Shown here one piece after another: positions 8,393 to 17,023 of a stretch of 39,281 bases of DNA; within the stretch, counting starts at the first letter, position 1, and every line of letters starts with the position of its first letter. A program made the position numbers and the translations under genes. The DNA comes from Burkholderiales bacterium. GTDB taxonomy: Bacteria > Pseudomonadota > Gammaproteobacteria > Burkholderiales > Burkholderiaceae_E. Location: positions 1 to 39,281 of the forward strand of contig QEVL01000022.1 in NCBI GenBank assembly GCA_003577305.1, in the 5' to 3' direction. The notes under the pieces are model-generated. The model did no database searches. It was given only the letters and a program-made list of their open reading frames with translations, and was not told the DNA's origin.

Positions 8393-10783
8393 TCAGTGAT
8401 CGCTTGTACGTGCGACCGGGGCCGGCGCGACGCTGGCCAGCGCGTCCATCACGATGCCGCTGGTCAGCAGCTCGGGCAGGATTCTCGGCGCAGGCTGCCC
8501 AGGCGTGAAGAGCAGATAGAGCGGCACGCCGTTGCGGCCGTAGCGCGCGAGCTCTTCGGTGATCGCGGCGTCGCGATTGGTCCAGTCGGCCCTCAGCCGC
8601 ACGACGCCGCGCTGCGCCATCGCAGCGACGATCGCTTCGCGCTCGAGCACCAGCCGCTTGTTGGCCTGGCAGCTCACGCACCAGGCCGCCGTGAAGTCGA
8701 CGAACACCGGCTGCCCGCTCGCCAGCGCATCGGCAACCCGCGCGCGCGACCAGGGCTGCCAGCCCGACACCTCGCCGCTGCCGGTTGCGCCCGCCCGTGC
8801 CCGTGCCGCCGGCTCGTCGCCGGCGACGCCATGAGGCCAGGCAGTCCAGAGGCCCAGCGCCAGCACCGCCACCGCCAGCGAAGCCGCCCAGGCCCTGCGC
8901 CTGCCGCTGCCGCCCTGCACGAAGCGCCCGACGAGCCACAGCGCCAGCCCGAGCAGCACCGCTCCGATCGCCAGCGCGAACACCGCGTCGATCCCGGCCT
9001 GCTGCCCCAGCACCCAGGCCAGCCAGGCCGCAGTCGCGTACATCGGGAACGCGAGCGATTGCCGGAAGGTCTCCATCCAGCGGCCCGGGCGGGGCAACCA
9101 GCGCAGCCAGGCCGGAAACAGGCCGAGCAACAGGTACGGCGCGGCCATGCCCAGGCCGATCGCGGTGAACACGACCAGGGCCTCGAGCGCGCTGCTGCCG
9201 AGCGTGTAGCCGAGCGCGGACCCCATGAACGGAGCCGTGCACGGCGTGGCGACCAGCACCGCGAGCACACCCGAGCCGAACGAACCGGCAAGCGGATGCG
9301 ACGCAGCCCCGGCCCCCTGCCCGAACTGGCCGAGCCGCGTGAGCGACAAGCCGATCTCGTAGACGCCGGAGAAGTTGAGCGCGATCGCGACGAACAGCAG
9401 CGCCATCGCCGCGACGAACAGCGGCGACTGCAGCTGGAAACCCCAGCCGGCCGCTTCGCCGGCTGCGCGCAAGCCCAGCAGCAGCGCCGCGAGCACCCAG
9501 AACGAAATCACCACGCCGGCGGAAAAAGCGAGCGCGCCGATGCGCGAGGCCGCGCTGCCCTCGCTGCCATGGCGCGCGAAGCCGAGCACTTTCAGCCCGA
9601 TCACCGGGAACACGCAGGGCATCAGGTTGAGGATCAGCCCGCCGACCGCGCCGAACAGCGCGGCAACCCACAGGCTGCTCGCGCCGGCCGGGCCCCCGCC
9701 CGGCGATCGCGCGCCGTCGGAACCGGCCACGGGCGCACCCGACGACAAACCGGCGCCACCGCGCAGCCCCGGCAGTTCGAGCCCGTCCGTGCGGGGAGCC
9801 GGCGCGACCTGCGGCGCTGCGGCCACGCGCGCGATCTCGTTGCCGACGGGCAGCGCGGCCGGCGCAATCGAGACCGCCAATTCGCGCGCCTGTCCATCGA
9901 TCACCACGATGCCCTCGGCAGCTTGCGCGAGCGCAGTCGCGTCGGCGCGCGCCTGTCGCGCGCCGTCTTCGGTCAAGCGCACCGCAAGCCGCACGCCGCC
10001 GTCGACCGCGTACAGCACCTGCTCGTCGGCATTGCGCAACGATCCTTCCCGGTACGGAAAGAACTCGGCCGACGCGACGCGCTGCGCCAGCCCGATCGAC
10101 AGCGTGTCGCCGTCGGCGAACACGCGTGCAGGGATCCGCTCGCGCGGGATGCGGCTGTCGGCCGCGTCGAACAGCGCGGCGAAGCGCGACCTCGCGGCCT
10201 TGCCCGAGCGCTGCACCGGCAGTTCGAGCGCCACGTCGGCGTCGCCCGGAATGCAGACCTCGCGGCACATCAGCCACGACGCGCGGCCCGTGAACCGCAC
10301 CTGCTCGCCGTCGATCGCGACCGGCACCTGCAGCGGCACCGGCAGCACGATCTCGTCCTCGTAGCCGAAGTTGGCCAGCGGCGGAATGAACAGGCGCTGC
10401 GGAGCGGGCCATTCGATCGCGCCGGCGCGAAAGCCTGCCGGAAGCTCGAGCGCGAGCTGCGTGGGCAGGCCCGAGTCGCCGGGATTGCGCCAGTAGGTGT
10501 GCCACTGCGGATCGTGCAGGATGCGCAGCCCGAGGCGCAGCGGCTGGCCGGGCACCACCGCGTCGGCCTCGGCGACCAGTTCGACTTCGATCGCTTCGAC
10601 CCGCGTTGCGCCGGTGCGGGCCGCATCGGCAAGCGCCCCGGGCGCCGCCGCCCGAACAGCTGATACGGCCGCATCGGTGCCCGCTCCCTGCGCGAAGGCA
10701 CGCGGCACCCCGGCACCCGCCAACACGAACGCAGCCAACGCCGATCCTGTCAGCAGCGAGCGAAGCAACGAATGCACGGTCAT
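8393..10783 (-). CDS. dsbD: Thiol:disulfide interchange protein of the DsbD/ScsB type
   Basis: A protein of 796 residues from ATG 10783. It moves electrons from cytoplasmic thioredoxin across the inner membrane to periplasmic thiol proteins. After a signal peptide there is an N-terminal periplasmic domain with a Cys pair (ASWLMCREVCIPGD). The central membrane domain has the two CcdA-type redox cysteines in MPCVFPVIG and ATPCTAPFMG. The C-terminal thioredoxin domain carries CVSC at about residues 702-705. The long N-terminal domain is more like ScsB-type members than E. coli DsbD. It sits downstream of tlpA- and sco-like genes on the same strand, consistent with keeping their cysteines reduced. 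Confidence 0.9.
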   Translation of the reverse strand: MTVHSLLRSLLTGSALAAFVLAGAGVPRAFAQGAGTDAAVSAVRAAAPGALADAARTGATRVEAIEVELVAEADAVVPGQPLRLGLRILHDPQWHTYWRNPGDSGLPTQLALELPAGFRAGAIEWPAPQRLFIPPLANFGYEDEIVLPVPLQVPVAIDGEQVRFTGRASWLMCREVCIPGDADVALELPVQRSGKAARSRFAALFDAADSRIPRERIPARVFADGDTLSIGLAQRVASAEFFPYREGSLRNADEQVLYAVDGGVRLAVRLTEDGARQARADATALAQAAEGIVVIDGQARELAVSIAPAALPVGNEIARVAAAPQVAPAPRTDGLELPGLRGGAGLSSGAPVAGSDGARSPGGGPAGASSLWVAALFGAVGGLILNLMPCVFPVIGLKVLGFARHGSEGSAASRIGALAFSAGVVISFWVLAALLLGLRAAGEAAGWGFQLQSPLFVAAMALLFVAIALNFSGVYEIGLSLTRLGQFGQGAGAASHPLAGSFGSGVLAVLVATPCTAPFMGSALGYTLGSSALEALVVFTAIGLGMAAPYLLLGLFPAWLRWLPRPGRWMETFRQSLAFPMYATAAWLAWVLGQQAGIDAVFALAIGAVLLGLALWLVGRFVQGGSGRRRAWAASLAVAVLALGLWTAWPHGVAGDEPAARARAGATGSGEVSGWQPWSRARVADALASGQPVFVDFTAAWCVSCQANKRLVLEREAIVAAMAQRGVVRLRADWTNRDAAITEELARYGRNGVPLYLLFTPGQPAPRILPELLTSGIVMDALASVAPAPVARTSDH

Positions 10784-10865
10784 TATTCTGAACACCTCAT
10801 GCACGCCTTCATTGGCTTGCTCGGCGGAGAACGCCACGAATTCGTCACACCGTCGGCGCCCCGCT

Positions 10866-11387
10866 TCAGAGCACGCGCGCTATCGCGCCGCGAAGATCAG
10901 GGGTCCTGAAGCGTCCCAGCGTGCGCCAAGCAACGCTGCCGTCGCGCGCCAGCACGATGGTGAAGGGCAGCGCGCCCGCAGTATTGCCCAGCCGGCGCAT
11001 CAGCGCGAGTCCGCTGTTGCCGGCAACCAGCAAAGGATACCGCACTGGTGTCTTGCGCGTGAATTGCCTGATGTTGGACGCTGAATCGATGCCGATACCG
11101 ACGATCTGCAACTGCCGAGCGCGGAACTCGTCGCTGATGTCCGACAGCTCCGGCATCTCTTCCACGCACGGCGGACACCAGGTAGCCCAGAAGTTTGCCA
11201 CCGCCGGGTGGCCGCGCAACCTGGCCAGCGCAACCGATTGTCCATCGACATCGGGGAGCGTGAGTCCGTAGAGCAACTCAATCGCCTCGCTGTCGGCATC
11301 GGCAATTGCGTTGCCGCGCGAAGCCGCGCGGGCCACACCGAAGCCAAGCGCCAGTACGCCCAATGTCAGCCAGTGCCTGCGGTTCAT
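10866..11387 (-). CDS. TlpA/ResA-like thioredoxin, exported
   Basis: About 173 residues from ATG 11387 (ATG 11396 adds MSG; neither has a clear ribosome site). A short signal peptide or membrane anchor ends near VARAAS. A redoxin domain follows with LPDVDGQSVALARLRG and the active site FWATWCPPCVEEMPEL (Cys at about 71 and 74). Such proteins reduce disulfides in apo-cytochromes or copper-delivery proteins in the periplasm. It lies between the SCO1-like gene upstream and the DsbD-like gene downstream on the same strand. This suggests a chain of DsbD to TlpA to SCO1. Confidence 0.87.
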   Translation of the reverse strand: MNRRHWLTLGVLALGFGVARAASRGNAIADADSEAIELLYGLTLPDVDGQSVALARLRGHPAVANFWATWCPPCVEEMPELSDISDEFRARQLQIVGIGIDSASNIRQFTRKTPVRYPLLVAGNSGLALMRRLGNTAGALPFTIVLARDGSVAWRTLGRFRTPDLRGAIARVL

Positions 11388-11547
11388 CCCGGACATGACA
11401 GTTACCGATGTGCACTCGCCCGCAAGCACTGGCAGACCGGGGGTTTGCGCCTGCTGACCAAGGTCACCCGATGGGCGAGTCGATATCGTGCCGCGGCAAT
11501 GGGCATCCGGCGCTCCCCCGCGGAGCCGCGCTCATGAGTGAACGAAA

Positions 11548-12162
11548 CTACTTCCCGGCAAGCAGCAGCCTGATATCGGTGACGATTGCCTCCGACGGTT
11601 GCCCGTAACTGACGTGAAGTCGCAAACGACCTGCGGGATCGTAAACGTAGGTACCTGCCGAGTGATCGATCGTGTACGTGTCCGGAGTCGCTCCGGTCGC
11701 TTTCTGGTAGAAGATCATGAAGTCTCTGGCCACCTGTGCCGTGGCCTTCGCGTCGCCACGCAACCCGATGAAGGACGGGTCGAAGGCGGTGACGTACTGC
11801 GAGAGCAACTCCTCGGTATCGCGCTCCGGATCGACCGTAACGAACAAGACCTGAAGGCGCTTGCCATCTTTCCGGCCAAGCTCCTGCTTGACTGCCTTCA
11901 TGGTAGCGAGTGTGGTGGGACACACGTCCGGGCAGTGAATGAATCCGAAGAAGATCGTGACGACGCTGCCCCTGAAATCTTCAAGGGTACGCGCTTTGCC
12001 GGTATGGTCCGTCAATCGAAACGCCTTGCCGTAACCGGCACCGGTGATATCGGTGTTCTTGAACGGCGACTTGCCCGCGCCATATGCCGCCAGCGAAATC
12101 ACGAGCGCGAGCACGCCGATCGCGAACCTGGCGAGCTTGGGGTTCCGGGGCATCGAGCGCAT
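11548..12162 (-). CDS. SCO1/SenC/PrrC copper-binding protein
   Basis: About 204 residues from ATG 12162 (ATG 12153 is an alternative). An N-terminal membrane anchor covers residues 11-28, followed by a thioredoxin-like domain with the SCO copper motif FGFIHCPDVCPTT (Cys 77 and 81). A His near residue 167 in TYTIDHSAGTYVYDP completes the Cu site. SCO proteins deliver or reduce copper for the CuA centre of cytochrome oxidase. The PCu(A)C chaperone gene at 13561, often a functional partner, lies on the other side of the divergent promoter region. Its G+C content is lower than in the flanking block. Confidence 0.9.
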   Translation of the reverse strand: MRSMPRNPKLARFAIGVLALVISLAAYGAGKSPFKNTDITGAGYGKAFRLTDHTGKARTLEDFRGSVVTIFFGFIHCPDVCPTTLATMKAVKQELGRKDGKRLQVLFVTVDPERDTEELLSQYVTAFDPSFIGLRGDAKATAQVARDFMIFYQKATGATPDTYTIDHSAGTYVYDPAGRLRLHVSYGQPSEAIVTDIRLLLAGK

Positions 12163-12271
12163 GCGGGACTGTATGAACGCGATGGACGCAATGACGCTAG
12201 CATGCAAGGCACCCCCGGTCAACCGCGGGCCCATGTTCGCTGAGGCGCAGGCTTCCAGACACCCGAGATGC

Positions 12272-12301
12272 TTGCCCGTTACGGCAGACGGGAAATACAA
12301 T
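12272..12301 (+). promoter_or_regulatory. Promoter of the PD40 gene
   Basis: TTGCCC at 12272-12277 and TACAAT at 12296-12301 are separated by 18 bases. The start of transcription would fall about 47 bases before the ATG. This lies in the 192-base divergent region between the SCO1-like gene and the PD40 gene. Confidence 0.55.
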
Positions 12302-12354
12302 CGGCGTGCAAACAGCCCTACTTGACATGGGCGCACAAGAGGGGAGACGCAAAC

Positions 12355-13311
12355 ATGAAGTCGAAGTTCGCACTTGCAGCACTGGCGGCAGTCGGGGCTG
12401 TCGTCATTTCGGGCACGCTATCCGCAGCATCGGATGTGAAACCACAAAATGCCGGGGCACCGTTCAACGCCTCCGGCTATTACGACTTCGAGATCACCTT
12501 CAGCAGCGATGGCAAGACGGCCGTCTGGGCCTCCAACCGACCGGGTGGGCATGGCGGCAACGACCTCTATTACGCCGAGTTCAAGAATGGCACGTGGGGT
12601 CCGGCGATCAACTTCGGGCCAGCCGTCAACAGCGGCGTCAACGAGCAAGAAGCTGCGATGACCGACGACGGGCAGGTGGTTTACTTCACCCGCTACCACG
12701 ATCCCAAGGACTTTCTGTCAGGCGACCTCTATATCAGTCGCAAAGTGAATGGGAAGTGGCAGAAGGCACAAAGCTGGAACGATGTGCCTGAGCTGCCGGC
12801 CCTCAACACCCCGGATGGCGAGGAGCACTGCCCCATCTTCGTCCACAAGGACTTAATCTATTTTTCGACCAACCGCAAGGGTACCCAGGCGAGCGACATC
12901 TGGCAGGTTGCGCGCAAGAACGGCGTGTGGGGCAAGCCGGAGCCCTTGCCGGGTACCATCAATTCCCCCCATCGTGATCACATCCACTGGAACAACCTGT
13001 CCAAGGATAAGAAGGCCCTGCTTGTCATCTCCGACCGTCCCGACGGTGGTTCGCTCGGTGGATCCGACGAATGGATCTCGCGCATGAACGAAAAGGGGGA
13101 GTGGAGCACGCCGATCAATCTCGGGCCAACCGTCAATTCGTCAGGCAACGAGATCTGCTGGGTGCCAACGCCCGATGGCAGTTTCATGGGTGCCACCAAC
13201 CGTTCCGGGCTCGGCCAGGGCGCACTTCATTTCGTCAAGGGCACTGTTCTGACGCTACAGGGATTCGAGGCGGACACTGCGGCGCCCATCAACATATTCA
13301 AGATCCAATGA
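12355..13311 (+). CDS. Exported PD40 (WD40-like) beta-propeller protein, function unknown
   Basis: A protein of 318 residues from ATG 12355, with AGGGGAG eight bases upstream. A signal peptide ends near GTLSAASD. The rest consists of repeats of the PD40/TolB-like propeller type. Examples are ITFSSDGKTAVWASNRPGG with NDLYYAEF, AAMTDDGQVVYFTRY with GDLYISRK, and HKDLIYFSTNRKG with SDIWQVARK. LLVISDRPDGGS with DEWISRM is another. Each pairs an aspartate-rich blade turn with a W/Y strand. No catalytic motif is recognised. It is divergent from the SCO1-like gene and upstream of the PCu(A)C gene, hinting at a role in periplasmic copper or respiratory-enzyme assembly. That link is inference only. 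Confidence 0.82.
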   Translation: MKSKFALAALAAVGAVVISGTLSAASDVKPQNAGAPFNASGYYDFEITFSSDGKTAVWASNRPGGHGGNDLYYAEFKNGTWGPAINFGPAVNSGVNEQEAAMTDDGQVVYFTRYHDPKDFLSGDLYISRKVNGKWQKAQSWNDVPELPALNTPDGEEHCPIFVHKDLIYFSTNRKGTQASDIWQVARKNGVWGKPEPLPGTINSPHRDHIHWNNLSKDKKALLVISDRPDGGSLGGSDEWISRMNEKGEWSTPINLGPTVNSSGNEICWVPTPDGSFMGATNRSGLGQGALHFVKGTVLTLQGFEADTAAPINIFKIQ

Positions 13312-13358
13312 GCGGCACGCAGGGCTGCTGAACTGCGACACGGAATGGGTTCGAGCCC

Positions 13359-13394
13359 CCTCGGGAGGCCGATCGAAGGACGTGCCTCCCGAGG
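13359..13394 (+). terminator. Intrinsic terminator after the PD40 gene
   Basis: Perfect 11-base arms, CCTCGGGAGGC and GCCTCCCGAGG, are separated by 14 bases and followed directly by TTCTTT. The hairpin begins 48 bases after the PD40 stop. It probably separates the PD40 gene from the PCu(A)C gene. Confidence 0.7.
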
Positions 13395-13560
13395 TTCTTT
13401 GCGGTTCTCCGTCGTGCCGCTCGGGAAGCGGCAGGCCACCCGAACAGCACGAAGCGCCCAACTTGCCTGAATCGAGTACCGGCGCGGGAACGTCGCCGTC
13501 TGGTCGGTGAAGCGGTGTGCGCCAGCAGATCGATCGTGCTTCAGGTCGTGAGGATCATCC

Positions 13561-14013
13561 GTGAAGACAGCCGTTTGGCTTCTGGCGCTGCCGATACTCG
13601 TCACTGCGAGCTCTGTACCTGCCCAGATTCGCGTCGAGAACGCCTGGTCACGCGCCACACCACCAGGCGTGACGGTAGGCGTCGGTTACATGACGCTCCA
13701 CAACGACTCGGCGATGGCCGACCGATTGATCGGTGGTGAATCTCCCGCTGCTCAGAAAGTCGAGACTCATGTAACCGTGCGCGATGGAGATATCAGCCAT
13801 ATGCGCCCGGTCGCAGGTTATGACATTCCGGCAAACGGGACCTTCGAGCTCGAACCGGGCGGTGCACACCTCATGCTCACGGGACTGAAAGCACCGTTGA
13901 AAGCCGGTGACCGCGTGCCCCTGGTCCTGAAGTTCGAGAGAGCCGGAGAACTGAAGGCCGATCTCCACGTTGAACCGATGGGTAGTCCGCAAGGTGATCA
14001 CAAACACCATTAG
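13561..14013 (+). CDS. PCu(A)C periplasmic copper chaperone
   Basis: A protein of 150 residues starting with GTG at 13561. A signal peptide (residues 1-21, ending VPA-Q) leads into a cupredoxin-like fold. The Cu(I) motif H-x10-M-x21-H-x-M is exact: His70, Met81, His103 and Met105. The C-terminus ends in a His-rich tail (DHKHH), which may add metal binding. PCu(A)C proteins hand copper to the CuA or CuB site of cytochrome oxidase, often together with SCO1. The SCO1-like gene lies 1.4 kb away. The 249-base upstream gap contains the PD40 terminator, so it may have its own promoter, which I cannot identify. Confidence 0.93.
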   Translation: MKTAVWLLALPILVTASSVPAQIRVENAWSRATPPGVTVGVGYMTLHNDSAMADRLIGGESPAAQKVETHVTVRDGDISHMRPVAGYDIPANGTFELEPGGAHLMLTGLKAPLKAGDRVPLVLKFERAGELKADLHVEPMGSPQGDHKHH

Positions 14014-14340
14014 GTCAATTGCAGGCAAGCCACTACGCCGGCACGACGACGCGCGCTGGTGATCGATCCGGGTACCTCTGCGCTGAAGTTGCCGATCGGC
14101 CAGATCCTGGGGTCAGGGCAACGGCCGAAGATTGCACCCGAGCGGATCCTGACGCGTGCGGCAACGGCAACCAGGGCCGAAACCCCGCCCTCGGCTGCCG
14201 CGTGATCGCCGATAACGAATCGCATCGGCAAGATGCCGATCGTCTTCTGCGCGTCATGAGTCCGAAGTTCCACCGCCCGCCTGCCGCATTTTCCCTTATA
14301 CGCCCGGTACTTGGCGTGAAATCGGGGTTCCGGGTTCTGT
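14014..14340. other. 327-base gap between PCu(A)C gene and transposase: no gene recognised
   Basis: Open frames of up to about 87 codons exist on both strands, but none has a ribosome site or recognisable motif. The stretch may contain a gene fragment left by the IS insertion. It includes an 8-base sequence, TTATACGC, that recurs beyond the other end of the transposase gene. Confidence 0.5.
14296..14303 (+). repeat. TTATACGC direct repeat, copy 1
   Basis: The same eight bases in the same orientation occur at 16055-16062, bracketing the transposase gene. It could be a target duplication or a sequence inside the element. Terminal inverted repeats that would decide this were not found. Confidence 0.35.
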
Positions 14341-16047
14341 CTACAGGCGGATTCTCTGGATCAGATCGAGTGCGCGCCGCTGCGTGGCGTTCGGCGTCGT
14401 GACGATCTCGAACGTCGGCGCCTCGCGCCCGGCGCTGGGCGTGCGGCAGGTGTTGCGCACGATGGTGGCGAGTTCGGCCATCAGCGTCGAGAAGCTGTGC
14501 ACGGGCGTGCCGTCGTCGAGCGCGCGGAGGGCGATCTTGTCCAACGCTTGCTGCGAGCGCTGCGCGGGCGCCACCGGATCGCGCACGGCCTTGGCGGCCT
14601 GGTCGGGATCAGCGAACATCAGCTCGCGCCACGCCTCGCGCATGTGCCACTCGACGTACCAGGCGAGCATGCACAGGAAGATGTGGGCCCGCACGCGGTT
14701 CTCGGTGCGGTGATGGATCGGGCGCACCTTCAGGTCCACCGTCTTCAGTGAACGGAAGGCGCGTTCGACGTTGGCCAGCGCCTTGTAGTTGCGCACGCAC
14801 TCGGGCGCATCCATGCGCTGCGCATCGACCGAGGTGCGGATGATGTAGATCCCGTCGAGCGCGGCTTCCTCGGCGATCGCCTCGTGCTTGCGCTCGAAGG
14901 TGAAGGAGCGCTCCTCGATCGCCAGCTCGAAGTGCTTGGCCATCTTGTACTGGTTGACGACGCGGCCCACGCGCAGGCCGATCGCATCCGCCCCGCGCAG
15001 CCTGCCCGCCTGGACGCACGCCTGGATCGCCTGCAGGCTACGCTCGGTGGCCGCCAGCAGGTCCTCGCGCTTGTGCGCGCGCAGCTTCGCCAACTGCGGG
15101 TTGCGGCACACGACGAGTCGCTCACCGGGGTACTCGGGCGAGGCGAGCTCCACGAGGTTGCGCTCATCGAACAGCCCCAGCTGCAGCTGCCCGCTCTCGA
15201 GCAGCGCGCGGATCGACGAGGTCTTCAGCGCCGTGATCCAGCCCACGCCGTCCATCTCGCGCAGCTCGGCGATCGCCTTGTGCCCGATCATGCCGCGATC
15301 GCCCACCATCACGAGCTGCTCGATGCCGAAGCTCTCGCGCACGCGCTGCACCTCGGCTGCGAACGTGGCGGCATCGGCGACGTTGCCCTCGTGCACCGAG
15401 ACCGCCACCGGGCAGCCGCGCGCATCGGTGAGCAGCCCGTAGTTGACCTGCAGCAATCCCTTCTTGCCGTCGCGGTTGTGGCCCAGGCGCGCCAGCGGGC
15501 AGGTGGTTCCCTCGAAGTAGCTCGAGCTCAGGTCGTAGAGCACGAGGCCGCCCTCTCGCGGGTGGCGCGCGGCGAGCTTCGTCTGGATCGCCTCCTGGCG
15601 GCTGAGCAGCCAGTCCATCGCGGCGTACAGGTCGTTCTCGTTGGCCTCGGTCACGCCGAAGCCCTCGGCCAAGGTGGTGGTGTGCCACCAGCGCGTGGTG
15701 GCGAGCTTGGTGTGCGGCGCGACGATGCGCGCGGCGATCATCGCCAGCACCCGTTCGCGCTCGGGCGAGGGCTTGGCGCCCAGCAGCGACGCGAGGTTCA
15801 GGCGCTGCATCGTGGCGGCAACCGCCTGCACGTGGCCGTGCGGGCGCGAGGCGCTGATCTCGAACGACTGCGCAACGAGCTGCATGTCGTGTCCGGCGAG
15901 CACGCAGCGGATCGCTGCGATCTGCGAAGCGGAGAGGCTCGACAAGTTGGCGAGCGTTCGTTTGCGCACCTTCGTGCCTTCGCGATAGGACTCGCGCAGC
16001 AGCACGGTGGCGGGCGAGCCGCGGTTCGGGACGATATGGATGTGCAT
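14341..16047 (-). CDS. IS1634-family (DDE) transposase
   Basis: A full-length protein of 568 residues that would cut and join the ends of its insertion sequence. The DDE triad can be placed: Asp172 in LYDLSSSYFEG, Asp250 in MVGDRGMIGH, and Glu428 in NYKALANVERAFRSLK, the last with the typical Y-(x)6-E-R-x-F-R pattern. The N-terminus (VPNRGSPATVLLRESYREG) is the usual beginning of IS1634/ISL-type transposases. The reading frame is intact, so the element may be active. It lies between the copper cluster and the cell-division genes. The outer ends of the element are not resolved. Confidence 0.92.
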   Translation of the reverse strand: MHIHIVPNRGSPATVLLRESYREGTKVRKRTLANLSSLSASQIAAIRCVLAGHDMQLVAQSFEISASRPHGHVQAVAATMQRLNLASLLGAKPSPERERVLAMIAARIVAPHTKLATTRWWHTTTLAEGFGVTEANENDLYAAMDWLLSRQEAIQTKLAARHPREGGLVLYDLSSSYFEGTTCPLARLGHNRDGKKGLLQVNYGLLTDARGCPVAVSVHEGNVADAATFAAEVQRVRESFGIEQLVMVGDRGMIGHKAIAELREMDGVGWITALKTSSIRALLESGQLQLGLFDERNLVELASPEYPGERLVVCRNPQLAKLRAHKREDLLAATERSLQAIQACVQAGRLRGADAIGLRVGRVVNQYKMAKHFELAIEERSFTFERKHEAIAEEAALDGIYIIRTSVDAQRMDAPECVRNYKALANVERAFRSLKTVDLKVRPIHHRTENRVRAHIFLCMLAWYVEWHMREAWRELMFADPDQAAKAVRDPVAPAQRSQQALDKIALRALDDGTPVHSFSTLMAELATIVRNTCRTPSAGREAPTFEIVTTPNATQRRALDLIQRIRL

Positions 16048-16460
16048 GTCTACTTTATACGCTGTTTACTGAGAAAGCTCAAGTCTTTTACATGCCTACA
16101 ATCCGAACGTCGCAATTATGCCCATCTCGTTGATTTGCAAGGGATCAAGCGCTCCTACTGGGATAAAATTTCGCCCTCACGTCGGCAGCGATGAAGTTGC
16201 TTCTCACCGTATCGGTGATGCTGGCGCCATGGCGCAAGCGATCGGCGCCGGCCACTGTGGCGGCAGGCTGAATTTCGCATGGCCGACTCATTACCGACCC
16301 ACCCCGGCTCGTCCAGCGGAGCGCGAGAGACAACAATAGACAGCGAGACCACCTGTCCAGGCACCCCGGCGAATCCGGTACCGCGCGAGCGCATAGGGCG
16401 GCCGTGGCCTGGCCGGCTATCAGGTGCCCCCGGGGCGGCGTCTTCATATACCATTTCGCC
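16048..16460. other. 413-base gap upstream of the zapB-like gene: no gene recognised
   Basis: The left third is A/T-richer than the surroundings and belongs to, or borders, the IS element. A TAAAAT box near 16164 could be a -10 for the division genes, but no matching -35 is found. Short open frames on both strands carry no recognisable protein. Confidence 0.45.
16055..16062 (+). repeat. TTATACGC direct repeat, copy 2
   Basis: Second copy of the repeat at 14296-14303. It lies only eight bases upstream of the transposase start codon. Confidence 0.35.
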
Positions 16461-16670
16461 ATGGACCAGGAAGTGGATCAGCTGGGCGAGAGCATCGACC
16501 GCGTGCTGCAGGTCGTGCGCCGGCTCGCCGACGAAAACGCCAGCCTGCGCGACGAACTCGCGGCGAGCCGCAGCGTCAACGAGCAGCTGCAACAGCGCAT
16601 CGCCGAGGCGCGCGCGCGCGTCGAGTCGGCACTCGCGCGCCTGCCGCTGCCTGCCCAAGGCAGCCAATAG
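16461..16670 (+). CDS. Small ZapB-like coiled-coil protein
   Basis: A protein of 69 residues from ATG 16461; the frame is open further upstream but without a start signal. It is almost entirely heptad-patterned helix (VDQLGESIDRVLQVVRRLADENASLRDEL), ending in a short non-helical tail. Short coiled coils of this kind immediately upstream of zapA are widespread in beta- and gammaproteobacteria. They resemble ZapB, which links ZapA to the division machinery. It lies 24 bases upstream of zapA in one operon. Confidence 0.75.
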   Translation: MDQEVDQLGESIDRVLQVVRRLADENASLRDELAASRSVNEQLQQRIAEARARVESALARLPLPAQGSQ

Positions 16671-16694
16671 CGGCGCTCCGGACGGACCCCGACG

Positions 16695-16997
16695 ATGGAA
16701 CAGATCGACGTCAAGATCCTCGACCGCGACTACCGCCTGGCGGTGAGCGGCGAGAGCAAACCGCAACTGCTCGAAGCGGTGCAGATGGTCGACGAGAAAA
16801 TGCGCGCGATCCGCGAGGCCGGACGCATCTCGGGCGTAGACCGCATCGCGGTGATGGCGGCGCTGCAACTCGCGCACGAGTTGCTCGGCGCACAGAACCC
16901 GCCCGCCGGCACGCCGAAGGCCGAGATCCTGGGCAAGATCCGCAAGATGCGCGAAGAACTCGACAGCGAACTCGCGCGCCAGGAAAGCCTGTTCTGA
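16695..16997 (+). CDS. zapA: ZapA, FtsZ-associated division protein
   Basis: A protein of 100 residues. ZapA bundles FtsZ filaments at the division ring. The N-terminal globular part MEQIDVKILDRDYRLAV is followed by EAVQMVDEKMRAIREAG, RIAVMAALQLAHELL and a C-terminal coiled coil. This is the family layout and length. It follows the ZapB-like gene and precedes 6S RNA, the conserved arrangement in proteobacteria. Confidence 0.92.
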   Translation: MEQIDVKILDRDYRLAVSGESKPQLLEAVQMVDEKMRAIREAGRISGVDRIAVMAALQLAHELLGAQNPPAGTPKAEILGKIRKMREELDSELARQESLF

Positions 16998-17011
16998 TCC
17001 GCATTCCGCGA

Positions 17012-17017
17012 TAGAAT
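17012..17017 (+). promoter_or_regulatory. -10 box of the 6S RNA promoter
   Basis: TAGAAT at 17012-17017 lies seven bases before the expected 5' end of 6S RNA. The matching -35 near 16992 is weak (TTCTGA). Confidence 0.5.
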
Positions 17018-17023
17018 ACGGCT

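Noticed and set aside
13341..13370. GGGTTCGAGCCCC, which resembles a tRNA T arm
   Set aside because: No acceptor, D or anticodon arm can be found on either side, and the bases are part of the terminator hairpin region.
14010..14273. A minus-strand frame of 87 codons between the PCu(A)C gene and the transposase
   Set aside because: No ribosome site or motif. It overlaps the end of the PCu(A)C gene, and other frames are equally open.
14270..16110. Terminal inverted repeats of the IS element
   Set aside because: Comparison of the flanks by eye gave no convincing inverted match; only the direct TTATACGC was found.
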